Origin: JADKCL01 sp031424495
GTDB taxonomy: Bacteria; Bacteroidota; Bacteroidia; J057; JADKCL01
Direction: 5' to 3'
Assembly: GCA_031424495.1 (NCBI GenBank)
Contig: JANPHP010000357.1
Span: 34,726 to 98,725 of the forward strand
DNA length: 64,000 bases
In this document: in pieces, positions 1 to 8,649 of the stretch
Layout of the letters: each line of letters opens with the position of its first letter
Numbering within the stretch: the stretch's first letter is position 1
The notes under the pieces: model-generated
Database searches by the model: none
What the model saw: only the letters and a program-made list of their open reading frames with translations
What the model was told of the DNA's origin: nothing
Translations under genes and position numbers: made by a program

Positions 1-987
1 GAGCACGAGGTTCCTACCAAATTGTGCTGGGTATAGCAGTTCAATATCATAAGGCAAGATATTGAGGTAATTGTACACCACGAGCAAGTCAGCAGCGCAA
101 TTGGCGGTGGAGCCATCGGGTATCGGGTGCAGAATGCCATTCACCAGCAGGCTATCAAAACCTGTGGTCAAGCCGACATTGGTGCCCACGTCGCCGTTGA
201 CGGTCGTCACGCCGCCGTTGGTGACAGCACCGCTACCTGAAAATATTGCGTAGCAGGCAGTGCTACCAAGTGCCGGTGCATTGGGACCTGTGAGCGTGGG
301 GCTGCCACAACCGATCGGGGTGTAGGCGAGCACACCATCGACCGTGACCGCACCCGCTGTGGAGAGTGCCCTGCCTTCGAGGGTGTCATTCGCATTCAAT
401 TCGATAGCGGAATTGTTAGCGATGATGGATCCACGCATCGTGCACCCTGCTGCGATGCTTACGAGACCTTCAACTTTCCAAAAAACATTGCAGGCCATGG
501 CACCGTTGATCAATTTGACCTTGGCACCTGGATTGGCTGAAAAGGAACCGCCGATTTGGAAAATGAAGACTGCATTGGGATCGCCTTGCCCATCCAACGT
601 AAGATTCAGGTTCAATGTCGATGCCCCCATCACTGAATAGACGCCGGGAACCAAAGTATCTCCATTGCCGAGCAGCGGTGCTGGGAAAAAGCCTGGGATC
701 GCAGCGGCTAATTGATTGTAGGCAATGAGCAGGTCAACAGCGCACTGTGAGCTCGCCGCGTTGCCGTCGTCCATGTTGCCATTCACATTGCCAAAACCCG
801 TGCTTGAACCATTGTTTGTGCCGACATTTCCCGTGAGTTGCGAAATCCCTGAATTGCTTACCGAACCGTTTGCGGAGAACAATACATAATTGATCACTGT
901 CCCCATTGTGGGTGCTTGTGCTATCACGTCCCTGAAATTGCAAAGCAAAAACAAAAGTGCGATTGCATAAAATTTACTCATTTTCAT
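1..987 (-). CDS. Tandem DUF3494 (ice-binding-like) secreted protein, 3' end cut by window edge
   Basis: Read on the minus strand from an ATG at 987, the frame stays open for 329 codons to base 1, so the C-terminus lies outside the window. Residues 1-23 form a signal peptide (MKMSKFYAIALLFLLCNF, then VIA-Q). A DUF3494-like beta-solenoid follows, with typical phrases LTGNVGTNNG, LVPGVYSVMGAS and LDGQGDPNAVFIFQIG. From about residue 239 the same pattern restarts (AIFSGSGAVTNGGVTTVNGD, VGTNVGLTTGF), so there are two copies in tandem. DUF3494 proteins are known as ice-binding or ice-recrystallisation-inhibiting proteins, but many may be adhesins. A hairpin terminator (1119-1154) separates it from the upstream OmpA gene, so it probably has its own promoter. 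The family is clear; ice binding itself is inference. Confidence 0.88.
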   Translation of the reverse strand, partial: MKMSKFYAIALLFLLCNFRDVIAQAPTMGTVINYVLFSANGSVSNSGISQLTGNVGTNNGSSTGFGNVNGNMDDGNAASSQCAVDLLIAYNQLAAAIPGFFPAPLLGNGDTLVPGVYSVMGASTLNLNLTLDGQGDPNAVFIFQIGGSFSANPGAKVKLINGAMACNVFWKVEGLVSIAAGCTMRGSIIANNSAIELNANDTLEGRALSTAGAVTVDGVLAYTPIGCGSPTLTGPNAPALGSTACYAIFSGSGAVTNGGVTTVNGDVGTNVGLTTGFDSLLVNGILHPIPDGSTANCAADLLVVYNYLNILPYDIELLYPAQFGRNLVL

Positions 988-1118
988 ATTTATCAATTTA
1001 TACCCCTATTGTATTCATTACAAAGTTCTTGCAATCGGCACCGATAGAGTTACGGAATGCCGGCAATAGATTACATATTTCGCACATGGCCTGCCGCACC
1101 CGTCGCTGGCCGTAATCA

Positions 1119-1154
1119 CCAAAAATGAGGCTGCCTAAGTTTCCCTAGGCAGCC
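1119..1154 (-). terminator. Rho-independent terminator of the OmpA/Big_5 operon
   Basis: A 9-bp perfect stem (1129-1137 with 1146-1154) and an 8-nt loop are followed, in the minus direction, by a T-rich tract (complement of the A run at 1121-1125). It lies 35 bases past the stop of the OmpA gene that ends at 1189. Confidence 0.75.
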
Positions 1155-1188
1155 TGCTCTCAAAATCTGAACACAATATGTGTTACCC

Positions 1189-3252
1189 TCAAGGGGCGGG
1201 TACAAGATCGATCATGACAGAACGATTGTAGAAACGTTCTTCAGGATAGGTATTGTTAAACAATGCGTGGTCAAGATCCTCCCCGAAGCCATAGACATCA
1301 AACTTGACATCTTTCCTGCCTGCTTTGGCAAGTGCAGCCTCCATGATGCCTTTGACATCATTTGCTCTGGCGAGGGACAAGCCCTTGTTGTGACCTTCGT
1401 CGCCGATCACGTCGGTATAGCCGTGGATGATCACCGTGCCATTCACAGGGATTTTAGGTACCACAACGTCGGTAAGGTATTTTTCATAGAGCGAAATGGT
1501 CTTGGACTCATCAAACTCATAGATTACGCTGTACCGTCTCACTTCTTGATCCACTGCGGGCTTCCACAGCACGAGGTGGGCAAAGGAGTACTTCCTGATG
1601 GTGTGGCCAGTCTCGGTGGTGCCGATCATGGTCATCGTGTAGTCACCCTCTTCGGTAGTCCCCAAAATCGCTTTGCCGGGGATGCTCACCTTCTCATCGG
1701 TATAAGGACCAAATTTCTGGACCACACCTGCTTTGTCAGTCACTTCAAGCGACCATGAAGTCAACTTCTCGGCTCCCTTGGCATTGAAGGTCACGTAGCT
1801 ATCCAGCGGTGCATCCTGCACAGTCATGATTTCCACGGGCTTGAGCGGTGCAGCTGCGCCATTCGTAAACTCCATCAACAACAGCGGTGAACCACTCTCG
1901 ATCGTAACCCTGCGGTCGCCTTCCTTCAAAAGTGCGAGTTCACGTGAACCGCCTTGCTGTGAAGGGATAGCGGGCTTTCTGTTGCCCATGACCTTGATGC
2001 GCTTGGGGTCGATCTTGAATACATCCACGAGATATTTCTGGACAGTAGTCGCCATCGCTAGGCCATCGCTAGGGCCTTGTTCAGAGGAGCCGACGAGCGT
2101 GATGGTTGTAGCAGGCATTTTCACCATGCGGTCACCCAAGATGTTGAGGATATTGTAGTACACCACCATCTGACGGTCTGAGCGACCTGCGAGATTTTTG
2201 GGCGTAAATACCGGCACTTGCTTCTCTTCAAAGGTTTGCACCTGATCTGGACGCAACTTCACGTAGCGAGCTGGCAGTTCAGTCGACCCAAGATCGAAAA
2301 ATACATAATTACGCAGTGGGAACACCTCGCGGATATTGCGTTGCACTGCGATATTGGCAGGTGCATTCGTCGAGAATTCGATCACTGGATCTGGAATCAT
2401 TGGAGCAATGACGGGTGTGCGCACGATTTCCACAGGTGCTGCGGGGATCTCATGGCCACGGCCCAATTTCACAGCTATACCTGCACGCAAGGTGGTGACA
2501 TTCCAGGTCTCGATGGTGCGGGGTGACTGCCCAAAATAGGGATGGAAAGAAGCGAAGGGCGAAATAACCCAAGACGTCTTGTGGGAAGCCGACGACAGTT
2601 GGATGTCATAGCCCAGGCCCACTTGACCCGAGATCAAAAACGGCTTCATACTGCTCAAATCACCCTTTATATCAGGATCGGCCACTTGGTCAGGATAGGC
2701 AGGATTGGTGCCTTGCTTGTACACAAATGACTTTTGCAGGTTGTAGGCGACTCGTGGCCCGGCAAACAGGTAAAAGTTGGACTTGAAGGGAGCAAAGCGC
2801 AGACTGGGCTCAGCCGTAATATAGCTCACCTTGGTCTTGAGGTCTCTTGGGCAGTTACAAGGCGAGAACTCTTGATTGTATGTGCCCCTGCGGCTGTCGT
2901 AACCAGCTTGAAGCATAAGTCCCCAGTTGGATGTCGGCTTGTGATACTCGACGAGCGGTGCCACAAAGAGTCCCAAGCCCAAGCCTTGGTGGAAAGCGAC
3001 GGGCGCCACCAAGTCAGCCGTGAGGCGTTGGGTGCTGCCGTTGTAGAAGTTGAGGTTGCCGCCACCGGCGAGCCCAAACCACCATGAGGGACGCGTATAT
3101 TGAGGGGCTGCAGGATCGAGCACCTTTTGGGCTTGAACATTGGATTGCAGACCTGTGAAGCACAGGGCGCCCAGCAGCGAAACCTGCATCGCCTGTTTCA
3201 ATGAGCGCCACACCTTGCGTGATGCTGTTGACAAATTATTCTGGAATTTCAT
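1189..3252 (-). CDS. OmpA-family outer membrane protein with beta-barrel and two OmpA-like modules
   Basis: 687 residues starting at an ATG at 3252. Residues 1-41 form a signal peptide (SLLGALCFTGLQSNVQA-Q). Residues about 55-265 look like an outer-membrane beta-barrel (alternating aromatic strands, GLGLFVAPLVEYH, ending AGIAVKLGRG). An OmpA-like module covers about 310-455 (NYVFFDLGSTELP, ITLVGSSEQG, RIKVMGNRKP, GDRRVTI). The C-terminal OmpA domain covers about 565-685 (VIYEFDESKT, IIHGYTDVIGDEGHN, NRSVMIDLV) and should bind peptidoglycan. It lies only 13 bases after the DUF3494 lipoprotein gene (3266-5587) on the same strand, so the two are probably cotranscribed and stopped by the hairpin at 1119-1154. 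The context suggests an anchored partner of the ice-binding-like proteins; that role is inference. Confidence 0.88.
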   Translation of the reverse strand: MKFQNNLSTASRKVWRSLKQAMQVSLLGALCFTGLQSNVQAQKVLDPAAPQYTRPSWWFGLAGGGNLNFYNGSTQRLTADLVAPVAFHQGLGLGLFVAPLVEYHKPTSNWGLMLQAGYDSRRGTYNQEFSPCNCPRDLKTKVSYITAEPSLRFAPFKSNFYLFAGPRVAYNLQKSFVYKQGTNPAYPDQVADPDIKGDLSSMKPFLISGQVGLGYDIQLSSASHKTSWVISPFASFHPYFGQSPRTIETWNVTTLRAGIAVKLGRGHEIPAAPVEIVRTPVIAPMIPDPVIEFSTNAPANIAVQRNIREVFPLRNYVFFDLGSTELPARYVKLRPDQVQTFEEKQVPVFTPKNLAGRSDRQMVVYYNILNILGDRMVKMPATTITLVGSSEQGPSDGLAMATTVQKYLVDVFKIDPKRIKVMGNRKPAIPSQQGGSRELALLKEGDRRVTIESGSPLLLMEFTNGAAAPLKPVEIMTVQDAPLDSYVTFNAKGAEKLTSWSLEVTDKAGVVQKFGPYTDEKVSIPGKAILGTTEEGDYTMTMIGTTETGHTIRKYSFAHLVLWKPAVDQEVRRYSVIYEFDESKTISLYEKYLTDVVVPKIPVNGTVIIHGYTDVIGDEGHNKGLSLARANDVKGIMEAALAKAGRKDVKFDVYGFGEDLDHALFNNTYPEERFYNRSVMIDLVPAP

Positions 3253-3265
3253 AGGATGATTGATT

Positions 3266-5587
3266 TTAAGGCTTGGAGATAATATTGGTACTGGTCATGA
3301 CCACCGCTGCATTCCTGCACAACATGCGGCCTACAGCCGTCGAGTAGGCATTCATGGTGATCGATGTCAAGGCGAGAATATTGCCCTGAAACGAGGTGTA
3401 ATCACCGATCGTCGCTGAGCTGCCAGTCTGCCAGTAGACATTGCCTGCCTTTGCGCCGCCAGCCAAGATCACGTTGCCGCCTGCACCGCCGACGGTGGTA
3501 AATCCAGAAGCGATTTGGAAGATCCAGATGGCATTGACGTCGCCTTGTGCATCCAAGGTGAGGTCACCCGATTGGATCAAAAGCGTCGATGTCGTTTTGT
3601 AAATGCCCGGTGCCAATGTGAGGCCGCCGAGGTCTCCAGATACCGTAGCCGGTGCTGGCAAGGTTTGCGACTCAGCAAACAGATAGGCAGCTGTCAAGTC
3701 GTTCTTGGCATTCAATAGCATCGCAGCCACACCGGGGGGCGCAACATCGTCAGAGGCAAAGATGGCACCATTGACCACGATGGCCGGCGGGAAGCCTACG
3801 ATCGAGCTGCGTGCACCAGGATAGATGCCCACGTCCATATTGCGGATCTCACTGAAGCCAGCCATGTTGCTCACGCCAACGCCAGCGAGGATGCCAAATC
3901 GGCCAGCGCTACCCAAGTCCACGCCGGGAGGGCCCAAGTGTTGCACCGTGTTGAATGACCAGACATAATCATTCACCACCGCCACACCAGCTGTGTTTTG
4001 TGCGCCAGTCGTGATTGTCGCCGTATAGGTTGTGTCTGACCTGAGGTTGTTGTTGGGAGTGAAAAACGCGGTCGTACCGTTGTAATTCACAGAGCCCAAG
4101 ACCAATACATTGCCACGCTTGAGCGTAAAGGTAGAGCCATTGATGGTCGCGGGATTCATCGGCACACTGAACGTAGCAGTCACGACTTGGTTGAGCGGCA
4201 CGTTGGTCGCCAAATTCACAGGGTCGGTCGCAATCACTGTAGGTGGTGGCAGCACGATCGTGGTAAACTCCCAGATGTAGGTGTTGGCCATGGAGATGCC
4301 TGCGAGGTTTTTGACGCCAGTGGTGATCGTAGCGGTGTAGAGCACGCCCGATATCAGATTGCTCGACGGTGTAAATGAAATCGTCGTGCTCGTGCGTGAC
4401 ACGGTACCCGCGACATTGTTGGTGCCTTGGCGCAAGGTGTAATTGGATGAAACCAAGGTCAGGGGATCCATCGGCTCATTGAAGGTAGCCATCACGATCT
4501 GGTTCACGGGCACGCCCACAGCATTGTTGAGCGGGTTCACAGCGATCACGGTCGGGCCAGGTATCACCAGCGTGGTAAACGTCCATACGTAGTTATTGGC
4601 AAGCGAAACCCCAGCGAGGTTTTGTGCGCCGGTTGTGATCGTCGCGGTATAGACCGTACCCGTCAGCAATTGGCTAGATGGGGTGAAGGTGACAATGGCA
4701 CCCGAGGCGGTCGTCGCGCCAGGAATGATGGTGCTGCCTTTGCGCAAAATGAAGGTCGATGTATTGAGGGTCGACGTGTTCATGGGCATGCTGAATTGGG
4801 CCGAGAGCACTTTGTTCTGGCCGACTCCAACTTCATTGTTCACTGGGTCGGTAGAGATCACAATCGGAGCCACAATCGTGCCCGTCCTGAATGTCCAGAC
4901 GTGCGGTGCAGTCATAGGCACTCCCTGAAGACTGGTGGCAGCAGCTGAAATGGTTGCTGTATAGACGGTGTCAGGTACCAGATTTACGGTGGGCGTAAAG
5001 AATGCCGTCGTATCGGTAAGGGTCACGGTGCCCGCGATAGATGTCGCGCCCATGCTCAGTTGAAATGTCGAACCATTGATCGTGAGCGGATCCATGGAAA
5101 GATTGAAGGTAGCGGTCACCACCTTGTTCAAGGGCACTCCAATGTCGCCATTGGCTGGATTGGTGGAGATCACCATCGGCACCAAGAAGCTGTCTGTGCT
5201 GAAAGTCCAGACATAAGCCGTCTGCAAGGCATTTCCTGCAGGATCTTTGACTGCACGGGTGATCGTGGCGACATAAGTCGTGTTCGACAGCAGCAAAGAT
5301 GCGGGCCTGAAGGAAGCCGTCTGCCCTGAAAAGGTGATCACACCGGCAATCGGGGCACCGCCTTGCACCATGAAGGACGCATCGGTAAATGTCGCCGGAT
5401 TCATCGCCTCATTAAAGGTCGCGGTGATTGTCCTTCCCAATGCTACGGCTGTTTCGCCATTGGCTGGGCTGGTAGACACGATGATCGGACACACGCCGTC
5501 TACCTCGACAAAGTTATCTTTCTTGCATCCTGTACCTAAGAATGCCCAAGCTATCGCAAGCATGGAAAATAATATTCTTGTTTTCAT
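3266..5587 (-). CDS. Lipoprotein with five Big_5 Ig-like repeats and C-terminal DUF3494 domain
   Basis: 773 residues. The N-terminus is a lipoprotein signal with Cys21 (AFLGTGC-KKD). Five SbsA/Big_5 Ig-like repeats of about 103 residues follow (about 33-550). Each starts with a VISTxPxN-type strand and carries a VxATFNxxMDPxT motif, and each ends with a VWTF-type strand. Residues 551-773 are a DUF3494 domain (LGSAGRFGILAG, LAPGIYKTTSTL, LDAQGDVNAIWIFQI, GNVYWQTGSSATIG, FQGNILALTSITM). The layout suggests a surface stalk that displays an ice-binding-like head. It is the first gene of a two-gene operon with the OmpA protein. DUF3494 joined to Ig-like stalks is known in other bacteria; whether it binds ice, glycans or neighbouring cells cannot be told from sequence. 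Confidence 0.9.
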   Translation of the reverse strand: MKTRILFSMLAIAWAFLGTGCKKDNFVEVDGVCPIIVSTSPANGETAVALGRTITATFNEAMNPATFTDASFMVQGGAPIAGVITFSGQTASFRPASLLLSNTTYVATITRAVKDPAGNALQTAYVWTFSTDSFLVPMVISTNPANGDIGVPLNKVVTATFNLSMDPLTINGSTFQLSMGATSIAGTVTLTDTTAFFTPTVNLVPDTVYTATISAAATSLQGVPMTAPHVWTFRTGTIVAPIVISTDPVNNEVGVGQNKVLSAQFSMPMNTSTLNTSTFILRKGSTIIPGATTASGAIVTFTPSSQLLTGTVYTATITTGAQNLAGVSLANNYVWTFTTLVIPGPTVIAVNPLNNAVGVPVNQIVMATFNEPMDPLTLVSSNYTLRQGTNNVAGTVSRTSTTISFTPSSNLISGVLYTATITTGVKNLAGISMANTYIWEFTTIVLPPPTVIATDPVNLATNVPLNQVVTATFSVPMNPATINGSTFTLKRGNVLVLGSVNYNGTTAFFTPNNNLRSDTTYTATITTGAQNTAGVAVVNDYVWSFNTVQHLGPPGVDLGSAGRFGILAGVGVSNMAGFSEIRNMDVGIYPGARSSIVGFPPAIVVNGAIFASDDVAPPGVAAMLLNAKNDLTAAYLFAESQTLPAPATVSGDLGGLTLAPGIYKTTSTLLIQSGDLTLDAQGDVNAIWIFQIASGFTTVGGAGGNVILAGGAKAGNVYWQTGSSATIGDYTSFQGNILALTSITMNAYSTAVGRMLCRNAAVVMTSTNIISKP

Positions 5588-6172
5588 TTCTTGAGAGATT
5601 GAAAAAAACCGTTACTGAACGGAACAACTGCAAAGGAATTATCGCAGTATGACAAAGTTGAGGAGTCTAGGTCGGCTTTTTCTTACACGAGCAAAGCCTA
5701 ATATTATAGGAATCACAGATGGCCTACGTCCTATAAGTAGATGTGTAGCATGGCATAAGGGGCTGGCACTTTCCGTTTGGGGGAATGCAATCTAGATCGT
5801 GAAGCAGACCAAACATTCACCAATAGGCAAGGCCCATCATTCACCGCCAACCAATTCGCCCAAGCCAAGAAGGGATCAAAATCTCCGCATACCAGTCCTT
5901 TTCCCCTCGCAAGCTCAAACAAGACTTTGCCAACCGATTTGTACCTCCTTCCATCCGAAGCATAAGCCGCCCTTGCTGAGGCATGCGCATTGCAGTAGCC
6001 AAACGCAATGCGCGCGTTCGCTAAGGCTTGCACCCGATTGAGCGCAGGCGGGAAAACAGAATGGCCTCCCCCATGTCTGCCTCGGCGGCGATTTTGCCCG
6101 CTTCGGGGCATTCTGCTTAGGGTCGCAAGGCGGCATCGCGTATGCTTGCAACAAATTCGATAGAAGCTACCT
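5588..6172. other. Intergenic region between divergent operons
   Basis: 585 bases between the minus-strand DUF3494 operon and the plus-strand efflux operon. It must hold promoters for both, but I saw no clear Bacteroidota -7/-33 pair. The only structure noted is a perfect 9-bp inverted repeat (5985-5993 with 6005-6013). The open frames here have no signal, domain or gene-like composition and are not called. Confidence 0.5.
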
Positions 6173-7504
6173 ATGAATACGATTGCGCGGATGCTAAAAC
6201 ATAAATGGATGCTAGGCGCTGCATTTGCACTGCTATTGCTGCCATTCCCAGGGCAAAGTCAGACACTGTCCTCCGCAAGTCTGAACGACTTGTGGGACTA
6301 TGCCGACGGCCACAGCGCCGTCTCCAAAGGTGCGGAGGTGCAGACCGAACTCGCGCGGCTTCAAACTGCGGCCGCCATCGCCAACACTGTAAATTTGCGT
6401 GGCACAGCCTCCTTGAGCGCCACCGACAACTTCGCCCTGCCCGTCAACTTCTTGCCGGCAGAGATCTTTGGCGGACCAGCGGGCACGTTTCGGGCGGTGA
6501 CATTTGGGCAGCAGTTTGTCAACGTCGCCTCCATCGCGCCGCAGCTCGACATCGTGAACCCCAGCACCTGGGCACGCGTGAGCAGCGCCCGCACGAGCAA
6601 AGAGCTCACCGATGTGAGCAACGCACTGAGCCGCCGGCAGTTGCGTGAAAATATTGCCACGGCCTACTACAATTACCAATCGGCAGGCGATCAGCTCGCC
6701 AAGGCGCAGCAAACCCTCAAGATGGCAGACACCATCGCCACCGTCGTCGGCAATCGCTACGACGAAGGCATCGCAAGGCAGCAAGACCTGAACAACGCCC
6801 TCGTGAACCGCGCCAACCTCGCCGATTTTGCACAGCAACTGCAGACCCGCCGCGCACAACAATTGCTCGCGCTGCAAGCCCTCCTCGGCATCAGCGACAG
6901 CAATGCCGTCGTCGGGCACAGTGCAGCATCACCGGCATCCGCCCCCAACAGGTCCGGCAACGCAAGCAGCAATTTGCTCACCCGGCAATCCCAACTCCAA
7001 GCCGACTTGCAACGCTCCGAATTGCTCGCCAATCGCCTGCTCTTCATGCCGACAGTTTCAATCGTCGCTGGCTTCAACTGGCAGCAAAACAGCAATGAAA
7101 GTATTTTCAACAGTTCGACTTGGATACAATCGCGCTATGTGGGCCTCAAGCTTTCGGTGCCAATCCCAACCGAAACCAAATTGTGGTCACAGGCCGAGGA
7201 ATACCGCATCAACCTGAAAATGAAGGAAATCAGCGCGCGCCAATCGGCTTTGCAGGAATCCATCCAAAACCAGCAAATCGATTTGGACGTGCAGCGCGCC
7301 TTGCAGGCACTCAGCAATGTCACTCTGGTGGCAAACTTGAAGCAGGAAAACTTGCAGCGCAGCCGCAGCAATTACCTAGAGGGCATCATCACCCTCGACC
7401 AATACCTCATCGCATTCACCGACGCACTCAATGCCGATATGAGCAAGCTGAATGCGTATTGGAACCTGGAATTGCAATTTTCCAGACTCGAGCTTTACAA
7501 TTAA
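6173..7504 (+). CDS. TolC-family outer membrane efflux protein
   Basis: 443 residues. Residues about 1-29 are a signal peptide (MLGAAFALLLLPFPGQSQ). The rest has the TolC/OEP pattern: long amphipathic helices rich in Gln, Ala, Asn and Leu in two similar halves, with LRENIATAYYNYQSAGDQL near residue 160 and NLQRSRSNYLEGIITLDQYL near 400. The family forms trimeric outer-membrane and periplasmic channels for tripartite exporters. It is the first gene of an operon with a membrane-fusion lipoprotein (starting 35 bases downstream), an FtsX-type permease and an ATPase, so it is likely the exit duct of that MacAB-like pump. Substrate is unknown. Confidence 0.9.
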   Translation: MNTIARMLKHKWMLGAAFALLLLPFPGQSQTLSSASLNDLWDYADGHSAVSKGAEVQTELARLQTAAAIANTVNLRGTASLSATDNFALPVNFLPAEIFGGPAGTFRAVTFGQQFVNVASIAPQLDIVNPSTWARVSSARTSKELTDVSNALSRRQLRENIATAYYNYQSAGDQLAKAQQTLKMADTIATVVGNRYDEGIARQQDLNNALVNRANLADFAQQLQTRRAQQLLALQALLGISDSNAVVGHSAASPASAPNRSGNASSNLLTRQSQLQADLQRSELLANRLLFMPTVSIVAGFNWQQNSNESIFNSSTWIQSRYVGLKLSVPIPTETKLWSQAEEYRINLKMKEISARQSALQESIQNQQIDLDVQRALQALSNVTLVANLKQENLQRSRSNYLEGIITLDQYLIAFTDALNADMSKLNAYWNLELQFSRLELYN

Positions 7505-7539
7505 CCCTCCTTTTTAGCGTGTACAATTCGAATAAATAT

Positions 7540-8649
7540 ATGAAGCGGAATCTGAACATGATGTTTTTGGTGGCTGTGGTTTTGGGCTTGAGCGCTTGCG
7601 GAAAAAAGACGCAAGAGACCCAAGTCGGCCGCCGCGATATTACGGAATATGTCTTCGCAACAGGCATCTTGGAGCCTGAAAACCAATACAATCTCACCGC
7701 GCAAAACGATGGTTACCTCATCGCCTTGGGCATCGAGGAGGGCGATTTGGTGCAAGCCGGTCAGGTCTTGGCAGTGATCGACAATCCGCAAAATAAAATC
7801 AGCTCGGGCAGTGCACAACAACTGCTCAATATCGCCCGTGAAAATGCAGCTGTCGACGCCCCGGTATTGCGGCAGGTCGAGGCCAATATTGCGGCCGCCC
7901 AAGACAAGGTCAAACAAGACGAATTGCAGGCCGAGCGCTACCGCAAATTGCTCGCCGCAAACAGCGTCTCCAAACTGGAATATGAAAACACCCAACTCGC
8001 CCTCAGCAATAGCCGCGCAAACCTGGAGGCGCTGCAACAACAACTTGCAAGCCTCAAACGGCAGGCCGATCAGCAGGTGGTCGTGCAGCGCTCCCAAAGC
8101 GACGTGAATCAAGTGCTTGCAGGCAACAATACCGTGAAGGCCATCCTCGCGGGCAAGGTCTACCGCCGCTTCAAACAGCTCGGCGACTTTGTGCGCCGAG
8201 GAGAAGTGATCGCCGTGATCGGCACGCCCGACACCTTGCATGCACGCCTGAGCGTGGACGAGGGTAATATTGAAAAAATCCGTCTCGGGCAGCCTGCACA
8301 GGTGCGCCTGAACGTGGACAATGCCCGCACCATCGGTGCCAAGGTGAGCGAAATCAGGCCTGCATTTGACGAGCAAACGCAATCCTTTTTTGTGGAGGTG
8401 AGTTTTGTGGATTCGCTATTCTTCAAAATCTCAGGCACACAGCTCGAAGCCAATATCGAAACCGGTAACCGCAAGCAAGTGCTCGTGGTGCCCCGCAACT
8501 ACCTGAGCTATGGCGACAAGGTGCGTGTGAAGCGAGCCGATGGCGAGGTGCAGCAAGTCGTGAAAACCGGATTTGTTTCGAGTGAATGGGTGGAGATTTT
8601 GGAGGGATTGGAAGCTGGTGAAACGATCATTACCGACGTGCTCAAATGA
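7540..8649 (+). CDS. Efflux RND/MacA-type periplasmic adaptor lipoprotein
   Basis: 369 residues from the ATG at 7540; a longer frame upstream overlaps the TolC gene and is not used. Residues 1-20 are a lipoprotein signal (VVLGLSAC-GKK, Cys20). A biotinyl-lipoyl-like half (NLTAQNDGYLIALGIEEGD, GQVLAVIDNPQ), a helical hairpin of about 100 residues (heptad Gln/Ala/Leu), the second lipoyl half (ILAGKVYRRFKQLGDFVRRG) and a beta-barrel domain (ARLSVDEGNIEKIRLGQPA) follow in the usual HlyD/MacA order. It should bridge the inner-membrane permease and the TolC channel. The stop overlaps the permease start (ATGA at 8646-8649), so the two are translationally coupled. Confidence 0.9.
   Translation: MKRNLNMMFLVAVVLGLSACGKKTQETQVGRRDITEYVFATGILEPENQYNLTAQNDGYLIALGIEEGDLVQAGQVLAVIDNPQNKISSGSAQQLLNIARENAAVDAPVLRQVEANIAAAQDKVKQDELQAERYRKLLAANSVSKLEYENTQLALSNSRANLEALQQQLASLKRQADQQVVVQRSQSDVNQVLAGNNTVKAILAGKVYRRFKQLGDFVRRGEVIAVIGTPDTLHARLSVDEGNIEKIRLGQPAQVRLNVDNARTIGAKVSEIRPAFDEQTQSFFVEVSFVDSLFFKISGTQLEANIETGNRKQVLVVPRNYLSYGDKVRVKRADGEVQQVVKTGFVSSEWVEILEGLEAGETIITDVLK

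Noticed and set aside
5731..6154. Open frames in the divergent intergenic region
   Set aside because: No signal, domain or consistent gene-like composition; overlapping frames on both strands.
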